Assembly (NCBI RefSeq): GCF_000340215.1
Contig: NW_006921532.1
Coordinates: 8,747,409-8,811,408 of the forward strand
Direction of reading: 5' to 3'
Length of the DNA stretch: 64,000 bases
Source of the DNA: Pseudocercospora fijiensis CIRAD86
Taxonomy: Eukaryota > Ascomycota > Dothideomycetes > Mycosphaerellales > Mycosphaerellaceae
Positions 42,238-51,674 of the stretch are shown one piece after another (the stretch's first letter is position 1; every line of letters begins with the position of its first letter). The notes beneath the pieces were generated by a model that was not told where the DNA came from, made no database searches, and worked only from the letters and a program-made list of their open reading frames with translations. A program made the position numbers and the translations under genes.

Positions 42238-44159
42238 TTAGAACTTGTGTGCTATCTCTCGACATGTCTGCTGCCATTCGAGAATCTTCTGGCGACGGCC
42301 TGGTTGATCACACACCACACTGCAACTATCACTTGGATCCACATCTCGAAAAGGCCACTCTCGCACGTCTGAATGCTCCTCGACTTGTGGATCTGCGTCC
42401 TCCGCTAGGGTATCGACCCAGTCGTTGAGGCGCTGATCAGTTCTGGCGTGGTCTGTACGAGTCTCATCGCTCACGTCATAGCCGAACCCACCATCTTCTG
42501 CGGAGCCAGCGAATACAAAGTAATCGGGTCTGTGGTCAAAATCGATTGCGGCCTGTGCAGCCTGAGTCCTCGCCTGCATATACTCCTTTTCGGCCTCGAT
42601 GAGCTCACGAGTAATCTCCTGGTTCAGTACCACCCAGCGAAGGTCGAATTCTTCTTTTGAAGCATCTCTCGATTCCTCGCCTCTAAGTTGTGCCTCCCAT
42701 TGTGCTCGCTTGTCCTGGTCACGCTCTTGATCCTTGTGCTCGAAGCGGTACTGCGCAACGTTCAGACGTTCTTCGGCCATTTGCAAGGCAGTTGCGATCT
42801 CGTGCCTTGCCACTTCTTCTGGCGTTGATGTCTGAGCTCTAGCCCGAAGATATTCATCGCCTTCCTCCAAAATGCCTGGATCGACTTGGTCATCAGCTCC
42901 CTCCTGAATTTCCTGGCATGCCCTGGCATATTCTTGGTCCAGGTCAAAGGATTCGATCGGAAGCTCACTCTGCGGATCCTTGGGCACTAAACGTGCCTCT
43001 TCAAAGGCCTCTGCAAGAATTCTGGTGACGTTCTGCTGTACCCGCAACAGAGCACGTCCCCGCACCGCTAGACTGCCTTCAAGTCGCTGTCTCCTTACTG
43101 CCATATTGGTTGTCAAATTATTGAGGACATCCAATTGCGCTCAGAGCGATCGCAAATGCTCGCTCTCAGTGCTATAAAGTACCGTACAGGCAGGTACTGC
43201 CTGAGGGTTGCCGAGCGAAGCGAGACCTAAGCGGAATAACAGTTAGAAGTTGTCGCTGCATCGTTTTAGACGTATAGTATGAGAATGTCGCAATGTCGTC
43301 GTCGTCGCTACAGTATTGTTTGTCGCAATATCGTCGTCGATGTAGCGGGTTGCGAGGCAGCAAGGCAGAAGTCACGTGGGGGGGGACATTTTGATTTCTT
43401 CCAATCAGAGGCCGAGCCTGAATTTGTAGTAGCGGTTCTTTAGATTGAACCCCCGGCGAATACCTTGCACGTAACGCAACCACTTCTGACTGTTATTCCG
43501 CTTAGCTCGTAAACAGACAACACCTCCGCATCCTCGTCGCAAGCTCCTCGAATGCTTCGGCTTATGCCTGTTTACTTCGCTTCGCTCGGATCATGGTCGT
43601 TCGGTGCGTTAGCAAGCTCGAACTCGATACGAAATTCTACGTCCGAAATCTTTACGCTGAGCGTGGACTCGAACCTATCGATCTCTGCAAGCTGTCTTTC
43701 AGAATGCTCTTGCTCTCTGACAAACAGCTTCTGAACCTGCACAGCATTTTTGATCGCATTGGAGAGACTGTACGTGAGCAGCAGCGTTGCGCACTCGTTC
43801 ACGCCATCGAAACCTGGCACAATCCGAGCTGGACCTCTGGTATAGTCACTCTCTTCTTCGACATCGAATTGGATGTATGTGTTCCCTCTCACTGCTTGCT
43901 CGTCATAATCCGTGTGTTCTTGAACAGCATCAACCCCCACCTCGGCATCGTCGAACAAGACAGCACTTTGGGGCGCCGACGTCGTCTCTGGCTGCAAGTC
44001 GATATCGCTTGGATAGCCTTCATCGTGTCGCTCCGGAATGTCTCCTCGCCACTGCTCAGTTTGAGTCCCGACACTGGCTGTGTTCTGCGCAATCCTGTCG
44101 CGCTCCTGCTTCCTCAACAACAAATGACGCAAAATTGTGGATACCAGATCCAAGGGCAT
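42238..44159 (-). pseudogene. Split coiled-coil protein gene, paralogue of the gene at 49276-51144
   Basis: Two minus-strand frames correspond to the two halves of one protein. The 5' half (44159-43572) ends FRIEFELANAPNDHDPSEAK-stop and contains SDYTRGPARIV, LTYSLSNAIK and charged coiled-coil sequence. The 3' half is open from 43134 to 42238 (VLNNLTTNMAVRRQRLEGSL, SKEEFDLRWVVLNQEITREL, GFGYDVSDETRTD, RRQKILEWQQTCREIAHKF-stop). Each aligns in order with the intact paralogue (EDDYTRGPAR, AFDLRWFVRIHEIT, GYDVSDDE, REQIAEWQRQC). Between them lie a 273-bp MITE and at least one more in-frame stop (TGA in LRSL-stop-AQLDVLNNL). There is no ATG at the head of the 3' half. As one gene it is dead; a truncated N-terminal product of 195 residues could still be made from ATG 44159. 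Confidence 0.8.
43230..43502. mobile_element. 273-bp MITE, Tc1/mariner-like, TA target duplication
   Basis: Inverted ends AGCGGAATAACAGT(T/C)AGAAG lie at 43230 and, reversed, up to 43502. They are flanked on both sides by TA (43228-43229 and 43503-43504), the Tc1/mariner/pogo target duplication. The interior has CGTCGT/TGTCGCAATATCGTCG repeats and no coding potential. It is not visibly RIP-mutated. It separates the two halves of the split coiled-coil gene. Confidence 0.85.
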
Positions 44160-44637
44160 TTTTGCAATATTCGAAAGTATTCGGTTTAGAAACCTGACCG
44201 ATTCCAAAGAATTTGTGTTTGTCTGCAGGCAGAGGCCTGGGTGGAGGATCAAGCTGCGAGGCGATCTTAAGTTCCACGCCCTTGGTGAGACAAGACCTGA
44301 AATAGCATCGATCAGGTCTGGCTGTCTCTGATCGCGATAAAATGACTTCACCACGACTTCGAAGGCCTGGCTTTGTGCTTTGAACGCTGCTCGAACTTCA
44401 TGCAACAATGCCTGTGCTAATTGAGGATACAGGATTCACCGCTCAAAGCTTTGAAGATGTGGTCGCAATGTTCACTGAAGAAGCCCATTGATTGTCGATC
44501 TGTTGCAAGGGCGATCTTGTGCCCATCGGAACCTTGCTAGAATTATCGTAACAAACGTTCCAGCTATTGCATCTCACCAATTTTGAAGTTACCCCGTAAA
44601 GTCGGAGAACGAAGCCAATCCTGTTCAATACAGCACG
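44160..44637. promoter_or_regulatory. Divergent intergenic region of the left gene pair
   Basis: About 480 bases lie between the split coiled-coil gene (minus) and the DUF6590-like gene (plus). The minus-strand frame is open upstream to about 44408 without an ATG (ends ...SNIAKM), so the coiled-coil gene may have had an upstream exon here. No specific factor site recognised. Confidence 0.4.
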
Positions 44638-45663
44638 ATGGGCTTTTCCAACAACTCAGACTCTTCCCTCCGACCAGGCGTTGCAAGCGTCGCCGGACGA
44701 CAGAACTATACCCAATCGAATACTTCACAGCCAACATATCCGCAGACTGGCTCGGCAATGGTTAGTTGGCGTCCCAGTAACCCCAACGTTCCTTCTGCTA
44801 CTGGCGGCCCTTGGAAGAATAGCAAGTCGTGGAGACCTCGTCCTGCCGCAGCGGCTAGTAGACTGACAACTCTCAACACGATTACAGAGGGCATCCAGAG
44901 CGTAAGTATGGCACCACCGACTTCAATCACTTCTCAGCAGCGATCTCTGGCTCCTAATCCGGGCTTGGCGAATCCGTCTATGGCTCCAAATCCTCCGATT
45001 CCTGGATCAGTGGTCAGTCGATGGGGTGCAGGCGCAAGCCAATTTCCAGGTAGCCAGATGGGAGGTACGCGATCTGCTTACGAGCCCTTTGGCAGTGGCC
45101 GCAAAACCAAATGGCTTAGGAACAGCGTCTGTATCAAAGCAACCTATGATCGCGCCCGATTTAACAAGGGTGATGTGATCCCCTTGCCTTTCCACGCTCC
45201 GGTCATGAATGAGAACCTCGCTCCAACCGATGACAATCTCAGACAGTCGAAATGGGGTCCAGTCCTTTCGAAGCGTCGTATGTTCATCGTGCTTTGGAAG
45301 TTCAAAACACATCTCTTCTGTGTTCCACTCTACTCTTTTGGTCTTCGCGGCTTCCAGGCCAAAGCCAATCGTCCTGGGTTCGAAGACTACATTACAGTAA
45401 TGAACGAGGCAGATGATCTAAAGCCAGAGCCCTTTGACAATCAGGGCTGTCAGTACGAACCTCTAGTGTTTAGACATATCCCTGGCGGCTTCGCGCTGGA
45501 GCCCTCGACTTGTTGCCATATCACAGCTGGCGTGCAGATCAATTGGCAAGAGCATATCTACGATGTTGGCAGGATCGATAAGCAGAGTTATCTCAGGCTG
45601 TTGCGTCTTTACAAGGCAGCCGCAAAGAATGCCGAGGAGGAGAATTATGCGTTTCCCCAGTAG
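44638..45663 (+). CDS. DUF6590-like protein with disordered N-terminus (gene C)
   Basis: This is a single-exon protein of 341 residues. Residues 1-150 are Ser/Pro/Asn/Gln-rich and disordered. Residues 168-325 form a conserved domain: YDRARFNKGDVIPLPFHAP, then GPVLSKRRMFIVLWK (207-221), CVPLYSFGLRGFQ, an EDY...VMNE segment, PLVFRHIPGGFALEPSTCCH and VQINWQEHIYDVGRIDKQSY. The order of F-x-GD-V, S-KRR-f-V-V-l, P-l-y-s...G-f and a closing 'v-G-r-i...s' helix resembles fungal DUF6590, whose function is unknown. This is a resemblance by eye. The paralogue at 47740-48855 shares the domain at nearly identical residue numbers. The gene is divergent from the split coiled-coil gene and is followed by the repeat array. 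Confidence 0.72.
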   Translation: MGFSNNSDSSLRPGVASVAGRQNYTQSNTSQPTYPQTGSAMVSWRPSNPNVPSATGGPWKNSKSWRPRPAAAASRLTTLNTITEGIQSVSMAPPTSITSQQRSLAPNPGLANPSMAPNPPIPGSVVSRWGAGASQFPGSQMGGTRSAYEPFGSGRKTKWLRNSVCIKATYDRARFNKGDVIPLPFHAPVMNENLAPTDDNLRQSKWGPVLSKRRMFIVLWKFKTHLFCVPLYSFGLRGFQAKANRPGFEDYITVMNEADDLKPEPFDNQGCQYEPLVFRHIPGGFALEPSTCCHITAGVQINWQEHIYDVGRIDKQSYLRLLRLYKAAAKNAEEENYAFPQ

Positions 45664-47350
45664 CAAGAATTGACAATGTCGCGATGGAACACTGCGTCTT
45701 GCAACCGCAGCAGCTGCGGCTGGAATATGATTCGCTCGGAGGGATCCGCCGCTAGCTCGGGGATCTCGGGGGACAATGAGAATCTATGGTGAGCAGACTT
45801 TTAACTTCAGATTGCTTAGTCACCACAACACGAACACAAATCACTCTACGTCCAACTCCTCTTAGGGACTCGAAAGTACATATATAACCTACAATGGGCT
45901 CATACCCCTTCATCCTACTCTGCATAATACTGCGACTTGCCAGCGTAGCGACTGAGATATGATTCGCTCGGATGGATCCGCCGCTAGCTCGGGGACCTCG
46001 GGGGACAATAAAAATGCATCATGCACGCCGAGCAGTCTTAATTTGTGTTTGCTTAGTCACCACAACACGGACATACGCCACTCCATTTCCAATGCTTTAT
46101 TAGAGTCGAAAGTACATACATAACCCACAATAGGCTTATACGCCTTCATCCCACTCTCTGTACAACACTGCAGCTTGCAAGCGTGGCGACTGAGATATAA
46201 TTCGCTCGGATACATCCGCCGCTAGCTCGGGGACCTCGGGGGACAATGAGATCTTTGGCGAGCAGTTCTCCAATTTCATGTTCCAGATTGCTTAGTCACC
46301 ACCACACGAAAGTACACCACTCCATTTCCACTTCTTCGAAAATGGATACCATGACTCCACATGTCTTGTCTAGTCCCATATGTATTCGGAACTGAATTTC
46401 AGATTTCATATTTGGCAGCTGCCCTAGTGAAGAGTTGACAATGTCGTGATGGAACTTGCAAGTGTGCCACTGAAATATGATTCGCTCGGATATGTCCGCC
46501 ACTAGCTCGGGGACCTCGGGGGACAATGAGATCTTTCGTGAGCTGGCTTCTAATTTTGTGTTTCAGATTGCTTAGTCACCACAACACGAACACACCTGGG
46601 CACAAATCACTCCATCACTTCATCTCCAATTCTTTACTGGAGTCGCAAATTGGACACCATGACTCTACACGCCTTGCTTAGTCACATTTATGTCCTGCAC
46701 TGATTTTCAGATTTCATATTGGAAAGCTACCCTAGTGACTGCTGTATTCAACTTCACATGTACGGAAAGAGCATTCATTCCTGAGAAGGACATGACAGCG
46801 GATTCAGTACCATGGCGAGAGTGCTCCATTGGAACGCACAGGATCTATTGAGACGAGAGAAAGAGTTGGGCTTTGTACGAGAAATTATGGTTTGTCACTG
46901 TTGTGCGAAGGACTCGCTGGTCTTACCTGACTCCATGCTCGCAAGCAGATCTGGAGCCGACACATTGATGTACTGCCAGCAATCCATGGTCGTCATGCAT
47001 AAAAAATTCCGATCCCCTCGGGACGCCAGCCCAGTTCGAAGGTGGCAGTAATCCAGTCTGCTTCCGGCCGCTTCGGCTGCTGTTTCAACGTACGTGTATC
47101 TTGGCTGCCTACACTGCGTCTTACAAACTTGGCGACTGAGAAGATAATTCGCTCGGATAGATCCGCCGCTAGCTCGGGGACTTCGGGGGACAATAAGGCC
47201 CATGAGCACTTCAAGTTCTTCAATTTTATGTTTCAGATTGCTTAGTCACCATAACACGAACACACAAATCACTCCATCTCGAAAGCACACCTGGCAGATG
47301 ACCCACAATATCCTCACACGCCTGTATCCCACTCTGCACAATCTATGCTG
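45664..47350 (+). repeat. Array of five diverged ~240-bp repeats with a conserved GC-rich core
   Basis: Copies begin near 45730, 45962, 46200, 46480 and 47148, all in plus orientation; spacings are about 232, 238, 280 and 668. Each starts TTCGCTCGGA, then has a variable 3-4 bases, TCCGCCGCTAGCTCGGGGA, C(C/T)TCGGGGGACAAT, an AT-rich segment and CAGATTGCTTAGTCACCA followed by ACACGAA. The core is far better conserved than the rest. On the minus strand it can encode SPEVPELAADxSERII, open in several copies, but no longer frame is shared. Short frames at 46812-47051 and 47449-47700 lie between or after copies and look like debris. Confidence 0.85.
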
Positions 47351-47739
47351 TAACTGGCGAATTTCATCTCAGTAGCAAGGAAACACCCTTTTCCCTGCCG
47401 TTTTCTGTTTGATGTAGCTTCAGTTCGCAGGCATGCCACCGAACCAAGATGGCAAGAACAAGAGCGAACCGTATGCGCGAAGTACGCGCAAGAAATGTAA
47501 ATGATGGAAATGAGTATTCAACTCTGAACGAGGATTATTACTTATCATTAACACGTATTGGCCAGAAATCCATGCTTTGGAAAACTCGCCTACCTTATGC
47601 TACCGATCCTGCTGCTCTCAAGAATTATGCTGCCGAGACCTTCATGAACTGCCAGCAGTTCGAACTGTCTTCACGCAAGCATGATAAGCTATTCCTCCAA
47701 GGTGGGAGACCGGGTCCCACCCGGCTGGACAACAGTCTG

Positions 47740-48855
47740 CTATTCGGCAGACTTTGGCTCCTTTTGCGGCTTAGGCTCCTTTTGCAAAACACGAGTATCT
47801 CTCGCACCCTCCATCGGCCAAGAATTCTGGCGCGCATCCTCCCTGATATAAAAAGCCTCTCGCATCTGTCGAAGCTGCAAGAGTCTGTTGAAAGACTGCC
47901 GAGTAATGCGACCAACCTGTGTGATATCCTCCTTCCAATTCACCATCACCGCTCCAGTAATCTGACAAGTCGTGTACTCGGTCAACCCGCCCCAAGATTG
48001 CTTGTGCACGAAATGCAAAGGCTGATGAACGCCTTTCATTTTGAAATTCTGCCGATCTCGATAGTTGAAGACTTCAACGTAATCTTGCACCGAATTCGTC
48101 AGGTCGCCTTTGGCTTTCCAATGTTGGATCTTGTTGCCTATACCTTGCGACGTCCAGGAGAATAGAGGGAGAACAATCATCACCTCCGCCGATTTCCACA
48201 GCACGATTCCCATCCGACGCTTCGAGAAGACGGGCCCTTCGGAACTGATGACGAGATCTTTGGAGTTTGGAGACAGCTTGGGGTTCAGGTTAGGAACGTG
48301 GTAAGGCGCAGCGATCACATCGCCCGATTGGAAATCTTTGGCTTTGTGGATCGCCATCTTGCAGTGACCGCTGTTGTACCAGCCCGCTCTCGCGCCATGA
48401 GATGTGTTTGCGAACGGTGCTGCTGAAATGAGACTGCCGGCATGAGTTGGAGCAACCCAGTCTCTTTCCGAGACCAGTGTAGGAGCTGGGGCTATGGAGG
48501 GGACCATTGCAGCTGGAGATACATTGGCAGAAGTTGCGTCTTGCGCCTGCGGAGCAGCCTGTTGAGCCGCGCCCTGGGCCGCTGTGTTCGGGAGGCCTCC
48601 AGCTTGTGATCCTTGGCCTGCCAGATTCATTCCGCCCATGTCTCTAGCGATATTATTAACGTTTGGGACGTTCAGATAAGCCCCAGGAGGACCTCGAGGT
48701 TGTGGTGGTGGCGCTCTGGCGCCTTGCATTAAGCTGGCATATGTACCTGTTGTACCAGTCCTCGCAGGAGCGCGAGGTACAGCAGGTTGCTGTGCTGGGG
48801 CATTGGATGTCGGCCCTCCAGGGGCCTTGTTGACCAGTTGTAGTCCCTTAGGCAT
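47740..48855 (-). CDS. DUF6590-like protein with disordered N-terminus (gene E)
   Basis: This is a single-exon protein of 371 residues and the paralogue of gene C. Residues 1-150 are Ala/Pro/Gln/Gly-rich. The domain spans about 168-330: KDFQSGDVIAAPYHVPNLN, GPVFSKRRMGIVLWKSAEVM (207-226), VLPLFSWTSQGIGNK, VQDYVEVFNYRD, QPLHFVHKQSWGGLTEYTTC and VMVNWKEDITQVGRITRQSF. A C-terminal tail of about 35 residues (KEPKPQKEPKSAE) is absent from gene C. GDV falls at residues 178-180 and SKRRM at 211-215 in both proteins. It is divergent from gene D, with 420 bases between the two ATGs. Confidence 0.75.
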   Translation of the reverse strand: MPKGLQLVNKAPGGPTSNAPAQQPAVPRAPARTGTTGTYASLMQGARAPPPQPRGPPGAYLNVPNVNNIARDMGGMNLAGQGSQAGGLPNTAAQGAAQQAAPQAQDATSANVSPAAMVPSIAPAPTLVSERDWVAPTHAGSLISAAPFANTSHGARAGWYNSGHCKMAIHKAKDFQSGDVIAAPYHVPNLNPKLSPNSKDLVISSEGPVFSKRRMGIVLWKSAEVMIVLPLFSWTSQGIGNKIQHWKAKGDLTNSVQDYVEVFNYRDRQNFKMKGVHQPLHFVHKQSWGGLTEYTTCQITGAVMVNWKEDITQVGRITRQSFNRLLQLRQMREAFYIREDARQNSWPMEGARDTRVLQKEPKPQKEPKSAE

Positions 48856-49275
48856 GATAATCCGTGGTCTGCGTGGGAATTAGTATTCAGATGTCAATTG
48901 TACTCACCGAGGTGGAAGCAAAAAAGAGAAGGAGAGGAGCTAGCTGTACAGCACGAAAAGAAAAGGGTTACTAGCACACAAGTCAGGACTCAGGGAATGG
49001 CGATTATAACATCGTAGACAATGCCTTACTATGCTGGACTCGACGTGAATGAAGTTATTGTCACGGGACGCATGTGATTTCCACTGCCAAGAGTTGACAC
49101 TAAAAACATTGCATTGTATGGCGACTCGAATGCCATTCATACTCCAAAGAACAAAGCATGATTCAAAAAACTTGTGGCGCTCGAGGTATCAAAGGGGACA
49201 AAGACATAAGAGACCAGAAAAGATACTTAATTTCGGTTTGTTTGTCTTGCCTGAAGCAAGCCACCACAAACCACG
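48856..49275. promoter_or_regulatory. Divergent intergenic region of the right gene pair
   Basis: This stretch of 420 bases sits between two ATGs pointing away from each other, matching the layout of the left pair. On the minus strand a GTGAGT donor, TACTAAT branch and CACGCAG acceptor lie just upstream of the gene E start (about 48908-48870). At 39 bases an intron there would be very short, so it is only a possibility. Confidence 0.45.
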
Positions 49276-51144
49276 ATGTCTTCAGCTCCCGCAAAGATGT
49301 CGTCGTCGTCCACACCACTTTTCAGTAGACGCAAAATTTTTCGACGCACAAAAGCCCCAGAAAATTCCAAGCGCGGGACGTTTGAAATCAAGGCACGAAA
49401 GAGCATGGATGCAGTCACCGTACTGTTCAAAAGAGTCATCAACCATGACTTGCGAAAGCACAAAATTCCCAGACTCTCTGGGGAGGCCCAGCGTGTAGTG
49501 AAGCAGGAACGCGAGCAGGTGTTTCCTCCGGAGCTCCAAAAGACTTCCACAGACAGCGTCGAGGCCGGAGACGCACGAGCGAACGATGACCGCCAGGAGT
49601 CCGTCATCTCGGAGCAGAGACAGCACAGCGGCCCGCAGCAGGAGGTAGAGATTCCAGAATCTGCAGAGAATGAGCAGGCATCTTCTCGACAGGCCGGAGA
49701 GGATGCGGAAAAGGAGTCCGATCCCGAGTGCTACCATGAAGCCATCCCCTATCAAGCTTCCTCATTCGAACCAGTGGGCTTCCACATGCTTCAGCTCGAA
49801 CAGCAAGAACACCAGACATTGGATCCGCAAGCCGAGCAGGCCATTCGCGACACTCAGTATGTCACGATCGCTCCTGAAATCGAGGACGACTACACTCGTG
49901 GTCCTGCCAGATTTGTGGCCGTCAGTGATGGCATCATGGACGACGCGGGTGCACTGCTCATGACCTATGATCTTTCACAAAAGATCAAACAAGCAATGCG
50001 ACTTCAGAGGGAGCATGCCCGAGAACAGCGCCATGTCGAGAGCCAGCAGATGGAGATTTCCATGTTCCTCCGGGAATTGGAAATTGAGATCATGAGCCAC
50101 GAAAGTCGCATCGAAGTTGCACAAGATGGAAGTGAGGAGGCGCAACAGGACGAGCAGACAGTTGCAAAGCTTCAAGTGGAGCTCGAGAGCTTGGAACTGA
50201 TCCGGACCAACATGGAGTGGAAAAGGGACAACCTCGCGGCCAACCTGCACATGAAGAGTGCACTGTTGATCGAGGCACAAGGCGAAGTCGCACAGATCCT
50301 AGACGAGGCGTTCGTCTGTGCGGCGCTCTTGGATCCCGAAGTTGACGAAGAGATGCCAGTCGAAGTGTTTGACCTTCAGGCCGAATATCAGAAGCTTCAT
50401 GCCAGACAGCAAGCAGACGCCGAGGAGGACGATGCCGAGATCATCTACGAGCCTGTGGCACCCCTTGACACTTCCAAGGACCACCTCGAGATTCGGGCTC
50501 CAACGCCAACACCTGAAGAACGAGCCGAACAAGACCTCCGACAGAACTTCTGGGCAGCCAAGGAGCGCGTCAGGGAAGCCACGGAGGAGTTTGAGCTCAG
50601 GGAAGGCGTTCGAGATCAAGAGAAGCAGTTCAACGAACAGGCCTGGGCCACAGGCGAGACGGCTCTTGACGCAGACAGAGAAGCGTTCGACCTCCGCTGG
50701 TTCGTGCGAATCCACGAAATCACGCACGAGCTCGTTGAAGCAGAAGCAGCTCTCAAACAAGCGCAAGTGGCAGCGCGAGAGGGCCAGGTCGAGCTCTTCG
50801 ATGATGAGCAGTCTCAAGGCTTCGCAGATGATGCAGCAGATGGCCGTCATGGGTCTGGCTACGACGTCAGCGACGACGAGATGACTCGCTTCTTCGCCTA
50901 CACCAAGGACGACGCTCGCATCAATGCCTGGCTTGACAATGTCTCGGAAGGTGGCGAGGCTGAGAGTGCGCGTGCAGCTGATGTGGACCAGTGGGCATCA
51001 CGCGAGGTCGACATCAGCGACAGCTTCACGGTTGTTGCCTTCGAGCCAGCTCGTCGGGAACAAATCGCCGAGTGGCAAAGACAATGCGATGCTGTGCGGG
51101 ACAGTTGTCGCCGAATCGAAGAGGCAGAGGCAGAGCAGTCTTGA
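49276..51144 (+). CDS. Acidic coiled-coil protein of unknown function (gene D)
   Basis: This is a single-exon protein of 622 residues. The first 60 residues are basic (SRRKIFRRTKAPENSKRGTF), then Glu/Gln-rich and disordered. A conserved patch at about 204-212 (DDYTRGPAR) precedes a helical heptad-rich region (MRLQREHAREQRHVESQQME; LQVELESLELIRTNMEWKRD) predicted to be coiled coil by its charge and hydrophobic pattern. The C-terminal half has conserved EAFDLRW (470-475), GYDVSDDE (about 528-535) and REQIAEWQRQCDAVRD. No enzyme motif or membrane segment. The same conserved blocks, in order, occur in the split gene at 42238-44159, which is evidence that it is a real protein family. The sense strand keeps C-rich third positions typical of real genes here. 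Confidence 0.72.
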   Translation: MSSAPAKMSSSSTPLFSRRKIFRRTKAPENSKRGTFEIKARKSMDAVTVLFKRVINHDLRKHKIPRLSGEAQRVVKQEREQVFPPELQKTSTDSVEAGDARANDDRQESVISEQRQHSGPQQEVEIPESAENEQASSRQAGEDAEKESDPECYHEAIPYQASSFEPVGFHMLQLEQQEHQTLDPQAEQAIRDTQYVTIAPEIEDDYTRGPARFVAVSDGIMDDAGALLMTYDLSQKIKQAMRLQREHAREQRHVESQQMEISMFLRELEIEIMSHESRIEVAQDGSEEAQQDEQTVAKLQVELESLELIRTNMEWKRDNLAANLHMKSALLIEAQGEVAQILDEAFVCAALLDPEVDEEMPVEVFDLQAEYQKLHARQQADAEEDDAEIIYEPVAPLDTSKDHLEIRAPTPTPEERAEQDLRQNFWAAKERVREATEEFELREGVRDQEKQFNEQAWATGETALDADREAFDLRWFVRIHEITHELVEAEAALKQAQVAAREGQVELFDDEQSQGFADDAADGRHGSGYDVSDDEMTRFFAYTKDDARINAWLDNVSEGGEAESARAADVDQWASREVDISDSFTVVAFEPARREQIAEWQRQCDAVRDSCRRIEEAEAEQS

Positions 51145-51674
51145 TGAAGCGAAGCGGGATTCTGTTGAGCAGGACCGATTTTTCAGCGCAGAGAATGTGA
51201 CACTACATGTAAATCCAGAATGCAGGAAGCATTTCCCTCCGTACCATGAAGCCTCATTTCGATCGTGACAGACGTTCTTTTGCAATAATCCAGTTCAGAC
51301 GGTGAAGGCGAGCAAACGTGCCCGTCTAGTCTTGTGTAGTACATAGTGATCATGGCAGGCATGACCGCTTCCGGACATGCCGTTGGACTCGTTGAAGAAC
51401 TTGAATGGTATTCCGGGTTGGCTTGAGATGACAGCGGACATGGACGGAACGAGGCCGTGATTCACGCGTGGTGCTTGCTGATTTTCCTAGCATGGTTCGA
51501 TCATCAGGCTGATGAACGCACGCACATGAAACATGATTCAATCCTGGAATGCGAAATATCAGCCTGTCTATTGGCAGTGACGAGGAACATGCTGGGAAGA
51601 AGCAGGGAAGCCACGTTTCGTGTTGCGTCCAGATGCGATGCGACGGCTTCAGTAGTGTTCATGTAACAAGCCAA
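51145..51674. other. 3' flank of gene D, nothing recognised
   Basis: No copy of the GCTAGCTCGGGGA repeat was seen on this side. Short frames have no motif. Confidence 0.4.

Noticed and set aside
43593..44189. Plus-strand frame of 198 codons
   Set aside because: It is antisense to the 5' half of the split coiled-coil gene, whose homology to gene D fixes the coding strand.
46296..47223. Minus-strand frames sharing SPEVPELAAD-SERII in several repeat copies
   Set aside because: The shared peptide covers only the conserved core; frames differ on both sides and lack a common start. Kept as part of the repeat finding, not as genes.
47449..48165. Plus-strand frame of 238 codons
   Set aside because: Most of it is antisense to gene E, which has a clear paralogue and conserved motifs; the first third is in repeat debris.
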